Of a DNA stretch of 64,000 nt, positions 11,701 to 23,700 are shown piece by piece. A program made the position numbers and the translations under genes. Source of the DNA: Tenebrio molitor (Eukaryota > Arthropoda > Insecta > Coleoptera > Tenebrionidae); contig NC_091054.1 of the NCBI RefSeq assembly GCF_963966145.1, forward strand, positions 15,872,001-15,936,000. Reading direction: 5' to 3'. Each line of letters begins with the position of its first letter. Positions within the stretch are counted from its first letter, which is position 1. The notes below the pieces were generated by a model. It made no database searches. It was not told where the DNA came from and was given only the letters and a program-made list of their open reading frames with translations.

Positions 11701-14700
11701 GCAGTGATAATCCAGGATGTCTCTTTTGGAAACCAAATAACCAGTCTCGACCAGCAATTTTATTTTCAAGTGAAAATGGGTGATTAGCAATACCATTTCG
11801 TTCAGCAAGTTGATATGCTAAACTTCGAACATCATGGGTAGTTAAACCATACATTCTCACTTCCATGTCCAAAATGTAATTTACCAATTCTTCTTCCTGT
11901 TCAGCAGAGAAGACTGTCTTTCTGCTGCCCAATATTTTTTTGTGAGTGTTAGTAATAACATTCCTACTCCTCACTCGACGTTTTAAGGACATTACAGGAA
12001 CTCCAAAATTTCTGCTAGCGGTTTTTATTGGCATTCCTTGGTTCTTGACTGCGTTAATTGCACTTTCCATGCTCCGCTCTGACCAATTTTGCCTTGTGGT
12101 CTTTCGTATATACGTACGAGGCATTGTGTAGACTGAAACAAAACTTATTTACTTAGAAATCGTTGAGGAGGGTAAAATGATCCCCGGGATCATTTTACAC
12201 CCTACTATGCAGGATCATTTTACCCCACACCGCATGTCTCACATTTACTTATTTTTTTTTAGGTTAAATTTGCGAAAAAATGTGATGATATTGCAGTATA
12301 TCGAAAGTTTACAAAATGCTCTAATCACAAATGAATGCAATTTTACAACTACGTCGCAGTAAGTGTACTTACAATGGTAACAAAAGCCGGTTGGCCTTAT
12401 ATCAATGTCACAAAAAATAAATACTTCACTCTGCTGACGCTATGCGTGCTAGCTTTGGAACAATACTGGGTGCCCTGACTGCAACTGCATCTGTAAGTGA
12501 TGTTGTAATCAATTTCCGCTAGATTGCGCTAACCATTCTGTCGTCATTGAGAGGGATCATTTCACCTGATAGGATCATTTTACCCCTCTCTCCCCTACAA
12601 TATATTTTTATTTTCATAAAATACTTACCTACTTTTTTAAATTCTAAACGAATGTTTAAGTATTTTAAAAGAAACCAAAGAACTGAAAATACACACACAC
12701 AGGTGTGTTGAAAGTTTTAAAGCGTTTTAAATTAACAAAAAGTTCAAATTCAAGCAAATATGTTAAAGAAAAAACAAAGTATAACTTCAAACAATTCAAA
12801 CTTAACCTCACTTACACAATTTTAGAACAATAATTTATCGATCAATAAATCTTATAAAAAATGGAATTAAGAACCATTATTTGGTATTAAAATAATCCTT
12901 GACATTGAAAGAATCATTTTGTGATATTTAACTAGTTCCTACTTTTTGACCAATAATGACTGGTAATTGACCGATCAAGGACCGGTCAACTTTGACCAAA
13001 AATAAATGACCGGTCATTTATCCATCACTAGTTTTGACACTGACAGCTGGATAAAAAAAAATAGACTATATAAAGTGCGACATGTCAAATTTACATTCCA
13101 GCACGAATCCAGAAACATTTACAACAACCCCGTCCTATTTTTGCCACTTTTACCTTCTTCTGCAGCGCTTCGATCTCCGCGGCGTCGCTCTGTCCCCTCT
13201 GCTTCTTTTCCCCCATCTGGTTCAATTGATCGTTGAGGTGGTCCCTCTCGACAGTCACGATCACCAACTCCTGCTTCGCCGCGCTCAGCTGACTCTGCAC
13301 CGTCGACAGAGACACCTGCTGCAGCTCCAGCTGCTCCCTGAGGGGCGTAACATTCGCGATGTACGTGGCGATCTCCCGTTCGTGCGCCTCTTGCAACGCG
13401 CTCAACTGCAAAAGGTCAAATTCGAAAAGGGCCGACTCCCGACGGTCCTACTCACGTCGTGCAAGCGCTTCCCCTTCAAGTTCTGATAGTCCTGCTCGAT
13501 CCGACACAGCTGCTGCTTCATCTTGTCCCGCTCCGCCTTCAAAAACTTCACTTCTTCTTCGTCCACAGGCGTCTTCACCTGCGCCGCCAACTTCTCGGGG
13601 TAACTCCTGAACTCCTTGCGCTCGTTCAAACTCCTCAAGCTGCCCTCGCGTTCCTTCTGCAGCTTCCGGTTGGTCTTCCTCAGCTCGTCCAGCTCGCGTT
13701 GAAGCTTCGACACGACTTTCTCTTTGTTGGTGAGGTCGGCTTGGAGGCCTCTGATGGTGGCGATGAGGTGGGCGTCCTCCTTGATCTCGGCCCGTCTGGT
13801 CGACTTCTGTTCGGTCTGCGTGGACACCGTGAACGTGTCCTTCTGGGGGATCTTCGCTTCGTCGTTGTGCGTCTGGGTGTAGACGTCGTAAGTGTCGATC
13901 CTCCTCTTCAGCTGGACCTTCAGATCGTTCACGTGCAACTCCAAATCTTCTATGTGACTCTCGTACTTCAACTTCATCTGGTTGAACTTCTCCTGGATGT
14001 CCAGAAAAATCCTGGATGACTGGGAGTCGCGATTCGACGCGTCTTCTTCCAGGATCTTGATCCTGTCCTCTAGAATCTTCCTGGCGGTGAGGTTGGATTC
14101 GGTCGCGTCGTTCTTGGCGGCGACTATCAGAGCCGACACCGAATCTGGATGCTTCCTCGCTATGATCCTTTCCATCTCCTTGATCTGCCTGTTCAAGTCT
14201 TGGATGCATTTTGCGTCTTTCTCGTTTTGCAACTTCAAACTCTTCGCTTGCAACTTCTCGATTTCCAGGAGCTTGTTCAGATTGATTTCGTTCTCGAGAA
14301 GTTTGTCTTTCTGGTTTTGCAGGTTGAGGAGTTCGGTCTTGTACTTGGTCAGCGTCGCGTCCAACTCCAACACTCTTCGTTCCAGAGTCTTGTTCGACGA
14401 GAGGAGATCTTCGTACGAGTTCTTCAAAAGGCAGTGGGTCTTGCTTATTGTGTCCAGTTGCAACTGTAAGGCTGTGTTGACCTCTTTCGAGTCTTTCAAC
14501 TCTTCCAAGGTCTTCTCTAGTTCTAGATTTATGTCTGGCGAGCATAGCGTTTTGGCACTTAGTGCGGCTTTGGTCTGGTCTAAGAGGGCGCTGGTCTGTT
14601 GCAGTTCGACCTGTCGGAAGACGTGATAAAGTGGTATTTTAACAAGCAGTAAAAGCGCAGACATTAAACGATGACTTTGTTGCTTTCGAACGGTAATTTC

Positions 14701-17700
14701 TGATTTTTAATTGCTTTCAGATTACGAACGGGTCTCTGCTAATGAGAACGCACGTACGTTGACACAGGTTAAGGTTATTCGTAATTACCACATCGATAAT
14801 CATTTATCATTGTATACAACTGGTTAACAATAATAACAATGGGGTTTCCATGTGGGGCAACTGGTTCTAAAAATTATAACAGACCGCTCAAATTGTTTTC
14901 CGGATGTGGGTCAAAGTTACAAATGCAATTGAAGGGTTGAAAAAGAATTTTGAAAATTTGGGGGAAAATGTCCAAATTGTTACAATGCCTAGGTGGTGCA
15001 AACAAGTCATTACTCACAGCCGTGGGTAATGCAGGGCATTACTTAACAGTACATGCATATAAGACTACATTATTTAATATGTGCAGAGAATAGCTATTTG
15101 TATATCGAAGCCGCAAAATCGTTCTTTAACGTACCAAGGGAAAAAATTGTCGCCGAGGCCGCTTGCGGCCGAGGCAGCAATCTCGAGGATATTAAAGGAT
15201 GCCTACTTTCTACTGAGATGGGAGAAAAAAGAAGTGTAAGGTTTAGAGAGCGCTATGAGAGATCCTGAAGTACTGCAGCTCGACTTATTCCAAAGGTTGT
15301 AAGAATTCTAAAGCTGCAAGTTGTATTGTTTTAAAACTTAGAAAAAAGAGATTTAAAGAGGAGAACTGTACATATAAAAAAAGTGTGTGCTCTCCCAAGA
15401 TTTTAGCTTGCTGCGAACGATTTTAGCGCGATGCGAACGATTTTAGCGTGATGCGAATGAAACTAATTCATTGCCCGGAAATAAAATGTATGTGGTACGC
15501 CGAAAGAAGGTTTCACTTCAATAATTTGAGAAAAAGAACAATTTAAAAAATCGCCATTGTGATAAGTTAAAAATCTAAATGAAAAGGTACTTCAGCGTAA
15601 ATCAATTAATATCGCCGCTTGTAAAGTGGAAACATTACATTACGCCACAAGTGACAATTATAAATAAACTGTTTATCTCTTGAAACGTAATTACCGCTGG
15701 TAGGTCACGCAATACGACGAAAGGTGCTAAATGGCCTCGCAAATTTCCAAAAAAATTTCCTCTTCCATCCACAAGCATTATCACTTTAAGCCACAGCACA
15801 AGTTAATGGAACAACTTAACACCTCCGTCAGTCGGAGATCTTCTCATTAACACCAATAAAAATTTCATCTTCGCCAACAACAACCTAAAACCAGTATCTG
15901 CATTGGCGACGATGCCAAACTGGTCTGGATCGGATCTGCGTTTCTATCTGATCTGACTTTATTACTATGATTTACGGCAAGAAAGGAAAAAGGGACACGA
16001 CCGTGTTTGCGTAGCGCCAACGGGGTTCTCTCTCCGCCATCATAAATTTTACAAAAGCAGCGATAACTGATCGCGGGATAATCGTTCCACATAAATCTCA
16101 AATAACGGCCGACTCGGGATGTGTCATTGGTCTTTTGGTTGCTAAGCGAGTGGAATGCACTTGTCTTCATCATCATCACAAAACACAATCCCGAAACTTG
16201 GACAATTGGGAAAATTTGTGAAAAATTTGCAAAATGGAAAGTGGTACATACTTCAATTGTCTTGGATCGTGGGGGATTGTCAGTTGCACACCAATTTCCC
16301 TTCCAACGAAAAAAGCGCTAATTATCTTTGCTAGAATTGGTGTTTTTAGTACGTTTCGTGACACCAAAATACGCTGAAGTACCAAAGATGAATGAGGGAA
16401 GCGGGTTCGAAAGGGGACCTTTCAATGTAAGTGGTTCAAAACACAGTCGTTTTTGCAAATGGTAGTTTCCAAACTAGTGAAATGTGTCTTGAAGAGTTGC
16501 TTCCAAAATGGAAAAGTGCTCGAGAAAAACTGTGACGGAGTGGTACTTTTGCAGTGGAAAAAAATTTAAAAATCACTTTTAGATTTCCTTGGATATCTTC
16601 AGAGCGAAGCAAAATTTACAGTACCTTTTGAACATTTACGAATATGCAAAAGTTCCAATCTCTACTCCTAAAAATAAAGAAACTGTCAGGGTGTCTCCAT
16701 TTTAAATGTGACACACTGTAGATCCTAAATATATCTAGAATGTTCTCAAAACATCGTCAACAAATATCAATAATGTCAAAATGTTTCGTAATTTGCAATC
16801 TGGTCAGTACAAATTGCTTTTTTGATTTTTGTCTAAAATAATTATTGTATTACAAAAGAGTAGTACAATGGCCGGCAAAAAAAAATTAGCCATCACTTTT
16901 GTGTTACGTCAAAATCCAAATGTGTAATTAATGCTTTTTTGACACTGACATTTAAATGATGGCTAATTTTTTTTGCCGGCCATTGTACCTATTGGGTGAT
17001 TCAAAATGATTGTCGATAAATATGGCAACTATGTACGAAAATGTATGTGGCAACTCTGTAGGTAGGACAGAGTTGACATTTCTTTGACAATTCATAATGG
17101 CGCCATTTTGAAAATTGTCAAGTTAATGTGCAATGGTATAAAAAAAATCAAATGCACGCATATAAAATGTCATACAAATGTCAACTATACCCCACCCACA
17201 CAGTTGCCATAATTTTCGTACATAGCTGCCATATTTATCCACAACCATTTTGGTCACCCAATGCCAATAATCGGCAACGATTTTACCACCCACCCTGTGC
17301 ATGCCCCTGCTTGGTTTGTAGTTGTAATAATAATAACATGATGTGTTTTCCCGGATTACTTATTTTCTAAAAAGAGGAAGGAACACAATGTCAGACAGAC
17401 AGACACTTCTTTTGCTACAAAAATGTATACCGCGCGTCCGCGCGAAAAGTTTGGATGTATCGAGTGTTCATTTAAATTTATGCTCAAAGTAGGCGTTGAA
17501 GAGTCGATTGTGAACGCACCACGGATTGCAGATCACGGATCAGCCGTTTAAATCTAACCTCATTTTTGCGTTGTTTATACCAGGCGATCCAAAAGTCTTT
17601 CTATCAAGTGAGCCATGACATAAAAAATAAATAAAACAAAAAATAATTTCAATTATTTATTTATTTTTTATGTCATGGCTCACTTGATAGAAAGACTTTT

Positions 17701-20700
17701 GGATCGCATCGTATTTTTACTGTGCAGACTGACGAGTGGTGCATTCACAATCGACTCTTCAACGCCAACTTTGAGGAGAAATTTAAATGAACATCCGATA
17801 TTTATTTTTGCTTTCTTTAACGTCGCAAATTTGAAATTTTAGTTGTTACGTCACCAGTCTGCCCCCAACCACCCCCACGTCAACATCTATTTTTACTGAT
17901 GGGTTGTGAAAGAGAACATTTTTATCACATTTTGTGGGGCAACTGCTTCAAACTTCCTTGCCGACTGGACAAATCTAGTCAACGCGCCTTGACCCACCCA
18001 CATTTTAATTTTTTTTTTGTCACTTAGGTTTCCGCAGAATCGCCAATTTACGATCGATCTTAACTGTCGCGCAGCTTCCAATTAGAAACCAACGGTAACC
18101 GTATTAAACCGGGTCAATAGTTAGATATAAAATCAAGAAACATGCAAACGACAGCCATTAAAATGAAGGGTCCAGCTGTCATAGCTTGTCTTGTCTGTCT
18201 TGTGGTGGGACAAGTACCCAGCCCCAAAAGAATCACCTACGAGGGAAACCAAGTGTGGAAAATCGCCAACAAGACGACCACTCTAAAAGTCTTGAAGTCT
18301 CTGGAGCAGGACAAGCGTGAGAGAATCGTCAGCGGTCGGTCAAAAGTCTTGACGAGATTTTTGTTGCAGGTTTGACAATTTGGGGGTTGACTCCTGACGG
18401 AGTGGACGCGATGATCCACGCCGGCGCTGTCGACCAAGTGCGAGAGAAACTCTTGGAGAACAATCTAGAATACAAAGTGTCGATGGAGGACGTGCAGAAA
18501 GCCATAGACGAGGAAAATCCCAAACCCGGGGAAGATCTGGAAGGGCGCAAAGGTTTTCGCTTGACCTGGAATTACTACCACAACTTGGACGACATCTACG
18601 ACTTCCTCCACTACCTGGAGCACACCTACCCCAAACTGTGCACGGTGCGCACGATCGGGGGCTCCGCAGAAGGGCGTCCCATCAAACTGTTGAAAATCTC
18701 CAACGGACGAAAAGGAAACAGAGCGGTCTTCCTCGAGGGAGGGATCCACTCACGAGAATGGATCTCTCCGGCGACTGTGACCTACATCATTTACCAATTT
18801 GTCAGCGGCTACAACAAAGAGACGTCTTCCATGCGTGGTCTAGACTGGTACGTCGTGCCAGTCTTGAACCCCGACGGTTACCTCTACTCTTACAACATCG
18901 ACAGGATGTGGAGGAAGAATCGGTCCGTTACCAAATCGAAGGAGTGCTTGGGGGTCGACCTCAATCGGAACTGGGGGTACGATTGGGGCAAGAACGGATC
19001 GTCCGAAGACCCTTGTCACAACTCTTACGGCGGAAGAAAACCATTCTCCGAACCGGAGACCACCTCCGTGGCTCGCTTCTTCCTCGACAACCCTGACATC
19101 GACTGGAGGGGGTACGTTTCGATTCATTCGTACGGACAGTACATCGTTTACCCTTGGGGCGCCCCCAACGCGGTCCTCGACGATAACGCCGAGCTGAACA
19201 AGGTCGCGACGGAGGCGGCAGTGGTGAGTCGAGAACGACAACACCTATCACACCATTTTTCATTGTTTTTTTTTTTGGTAGAACATTGTCAGCGCTGGTG
19301 GCGAGACCTACACCGTAGGTCCTGCAGGATTGACCATCTACCCTGCGGCCGGGATATCGATGGATTGGGCCAAAGGGTCGCAGGCCATCAAATACGCCTA
19401 CACGATCGAGTTGAGGGACACCGGACGGTACGCCTTCTTGCTACCGGCCAAGTACATAAAACCCACGGCCGAAGAGGCTCTCATCGCGGTCAGGACTATC
19501 GCGAAAGCTGTCGCCAGTTGAGGTTTTTTTTGTGTCTCGATGTGTTTAAATGTGATCTCAATAAAGCGACCAGTTGGACGAGGTGTTTTTGAATTTATCG
19601 GGAAAAAGGAAATGGCGGAGGGATCAGGTGTCGACGGCCTGGAGGTAAAATTAAGACGGCGAAGCGACAAACAACATATAAAAATACATACTTCAAAAAA
19701 ATTGGTATTGATGTGTGAGAAAATTTGTTTCGCGTACAAAAGTCTACTCTTTAGGTTAAATAAATAAAAATATGTACGAAATCGCTTGTCTCAATATAAA
19801 CATCTTTTAAACAAGTAGTGTTTTACAATATTTTAAAAGGGTTCGAGGATTTTTCTGCACATTTTATTCTATTTGGAGTAAAAAGTTTGTATAGTAGGAG
19901 CAAGGTATTGGAAACTCATTATAAAATAAGTCGATTGCACCTTACAATGGTTTATGGCTTGTCTGTAAAGATGTCGTAAATGATACCTACCGGATTTCGG
20001 GTAGATACTAATTCGCTCCGGCGGTCAAGTCTTAATCTGTTGTGTGAAAAGGGTAATAGGTAAGTTCGCTCCCGATGCTATTTCTAGGAAAGATTTCTTT
20101 ATTTTACAATCACCATCTCACAATATTTCAGTTTTTGGAAATCTGAAGAATTATCATATTAAAATACGTAGTAGTAATCAAGAGAAAAAGATATGCCGCA
20201 GGGTTCTTCATTTACGTAAGCAATTTGTAGATGAGAAAGTAGCTTTACTTAGACAAAATATTTTAAGTCAATTTCAATTTGTAAAACTTATATCCTAGTG
20301 TGGAATAAAATGATTTACATCTAGTTACCTTTGGAATTTTTGCCCATGTAAATTTTCCTGCACCGCTCTACTTTTTTTTTCGAAGTGCCGAACTATTAGT
20401 TCTGTCAATAAATGTCATCAATCGAATTGACAATTGTTACAATTTACTAAATTGAATTAACAAACGTTGGTGGCCACTTTCAACACTAGCTGTGACTTGC
20501 TTTTGTTACCTCCTTTTTAATTTCAACCTCAACTTTGCATTCATATCATCCCTTCGCAATAAATCACATTTGGAATTTGGATATATATTTTGAGGTTAGG
20601 CTTTCTTTTTTTGTAGAGCGGCATTTCGTATTTTTACAAGGGTAATGCAAAGGTAACTAGATGTAAATCATTTTATTCCACACTGTATAAATTTATGCCA

Positions 20701-23700
20701 AATGTTACCCAATAATTTCTATGTAATGTAAAATTGAATACAAATACATGATTTGACATTTCACTGTGTTACTCTTTGGTAACAGTTTATTCATAAACTG
20801 AAGATAATCATGGTTGGTTCGAGACCGGGTTGGTTATTTCCTAGAATTAGTTAAATCCTCTTAAGACATGGGAGCGAATTAGTATACGGCTACCGGAGCG
20901 AACTAGCATAGGGTTAACGTGGTTATTTGACCGCGGGAGCGAACTAGTGTGCAGCGCGGATTTCGGTCGCTTCGGCTCGCTCCGAAAGTTTGCAGCTTGA
21001 TGGTCCGTACTCGAAATTTTGTAATGTGTAGAGACCGTCCGGACAGTGAGTCATGTGAATCCGACAAATGGAATCTTACCAGTGGCGTAACGGGTGCGTA
21101 CTTCACTTCAAATAAATTAACTGGTAAACTTTATACTTTGGTACATTACCTTAGTAAAGAACACTGTAAAACTGTGAATAACTAATTTTACAAAAATCGC
21201 TAAAAAGATTTAGGAACAAATTCGAAAAGAATTTGAAATCGCCGAAACAAGACATTTCAACACGGGCGCCACTGCCCTGGTAGAACACCCCTTTAAATTA
21301 TTATTATTGTCAAAAATGACATTTATGACAATCCTGATCGGTGCGACGTATTTTTTATTATGTCGCAAAAATTGTACACCACAAATGCGTTGAAAACCCA
21401 CAGTAAGAAATGTTTAAATAAGGCCCATTTATGACGGTCGACAGCAATTGACTGTCCCCACCGTTCCAACCCTCATAAAAGTATTAGTACGTTATAAAGA
21501 CCTGCATAAGTCGTCTCCAATATCTTTTCGTCCTTCTATACTTTTTCTTTTCAAAATCTTCACCACTGTTTCTCTAGATTCTTTCCTTCCTCTAAAACTG
21601 GCAATAAACGTAGCAATTCTACACTCTGAGAATGTCGTCCAATGCTGATTTACAATTCCTTCGTTCGCAGAAATCGCAACACGTGTGCAGCATTGGCGAA
21701 CTATTCAAATGTGTCATTTTCGTGACAAAGTCTGGCCCAGTAAAGTAATTAAATTGTCTCCAGTTCCCTACCACGGTGGTGCCTTCATAATAACATTCAT
21801 GGTACTATGATGGTTAACTCAGACTATTTACTGATCACACCATATTGGAAACTCTTTCATTTCAAAACGCGCTCGAGATGTCTTTCTTGCCTAGCAAAAT
21901 GTCAAGACCGTTAACATCCGAAATGCGTCAGTTGATGCCACGCCACACGGGCACCATGATATCAACAGGATAAATAAGGATAAATCGAAATGATTGAATG
22001 CCACGAATACGTCCGGAAACTCTCCTCGTAGAAATGAAATCAGAACTGCATAATGCATCTACGAGTACCATTAACAAATTATTTAAATTATGGGTAATAA
22101 AAACGCGACGTATCATTTTTACAGACTACCATAACGACAAAAAAATAACCAACAATTTCACAAAGTTATTATTTGACAAACCGCTAATTTAATGCACTTT
22201 TCACAAAAAAAAAGGAAAAAATTTCACTTTTAATCTTTCGAGGAAACGTGACATGATGTAGCTGTCTACATTACACCATGTATAAGCAATTATGGTGTTT
22301 AATTTGTTCAGAAAAAAAAATCACCGAAGATAATAGTGTAAATATAGATTCTGTCAAATCACATTTTGTGAACAACATAACCCATTGGTGGGGAAATCGA
22401 CACCGCAAAATCAATCCATCGGGTTTTCCCATTTAACACTGTTTGTTTTTGAAGTCTCGCTTAGGAAAAAAATATTTCTTTCACGCGTAAAGGATTCACA
22501 CATTTAAGAGTTCCGATTGGAAAAATTGCTTCAACAAAAATTGAATCTGTAGAAGTGTAGTGGAGCACCACAAGGATCCAGATTAGGGCCTCCCTTATGT
22601 ACAACGTATATTAATTCCCTCGCCGAGATTAAATAAGCTAATCTTCTCAGGCTTTTACTTAATGATTTTAACCAAGTGCTAATCAAAATTAACAGAGCAG
22701 AAAACAAATCTCTCTTAATTGTCTGACAGTCACTGGTTTGTATATTGTGGCAGTCTTATTGTATAAAATTCAATCACAAATAAATCTTCAACATCATTAT
22801 TGCTATTATCACCAGTTCTGTTAGTTTCTTTTAGCCAATTTGATGCAGTGGGTTTGGATTTTGACCCACTGGCTCCAGTCTGGTAAATTTATCACAGTTA
22901 CTTCTTCGTCCTGTCGAGATCTAAACTGCCATCTCGATAAATCGACCCATTGGACGAGATGCCGTTTCTAAATCAATTGTGAAAAACCCAAATTAGTTGT
23001 AAACATCTGAGAAGTCAACGCTCTCGAATTCGCCTCCATCGAAACTCTAATGGCTCCGATTACGACCGTCTCCGGACAAAACTACTCCCAGAAGACGACG
23101 AAAAAAAAAGTACAATACTATTAGACGTCACGACTAATTACAATATAATTAATTTCACGACAAGCGTCCAACCCACAAAGAAAAAACACACCGGTACCGT
23201 TCCTCACGAACCGGGTCACGCCTCATCCTCACGTATAAAATCGTCGCCGATGAGCGACCGCACCGCATACCGAAATGAAGAGCCTGACGTTGGTCTGTCT
23301 TCTGGTGGTGGTCGGTCGGGGGCGGGCTAGGCCCGAATCGACGACGACGGCGGCGGCGGCGAACGCGACGGAAGAAGAAGTCGAACCGCTGGGCCGCATC
23401 CTCTACACCGGCAGCCAGCTGTGGAAGACGCGCGGCGTCACCGGGGACAAGGTCAAGGTGCTGGCGGCGCTGCGGGACGAGAACGGTAACACGCGGGAGC
23501 GGTGAGATGCGGCGCTTTTCAAGGATTCACGTTGTAGATATATCGATGTGGGGCGGAAACACGACCTCCATCGACATCCTGGTCAAGCCGGACTCGCTGG
23601 ATAAGGTGAAGGAAAGGCTGACCGACAACGGGATCGAATTCGAGGTGGTCATCGACGATCTGCAGAGGGCCATCGACGAGGAGAACCCCACGGACATCGA

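Larger units (their letters stand above)
9640..13030. mobile_element. hAT-type MITE split by a pogo insertion
   Basis: The ends read TAGTGTTGTGAGG (left) and CCATCACTA (right), giving short inverted termini of hAT style. They are flanked by a perfect 8-bp duplication GTTTTGAC at 9632-9639 and 13031-13038. Subterminal repeats around TGACCGGTCA and TTGACCAGTCA occur on both sides. Without the nested pogo element (10010-12595 plus one TA) the hAT element is about 800 bp with no ORF, so it is non-autonomous. It lies in the last intron of CEP162. Confidence 0.85.

Noticed and set aside
13448..14545. 365-codon ORF on the same strand as CEP162 exon 2 but in another frame
   Set aside because: Its Arg/Gly/Gln/Glu-rich product is the shifted reading of the coiled-coil exon; the CEP162 frame has recognisable family motifs and clean splice sites.
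13459..14626. Long + strand ORFs of 186 and 214 codons opposite CEP162
   Set aside because: Antisense shadows of a GC-biased coding exon; no start context or domain.
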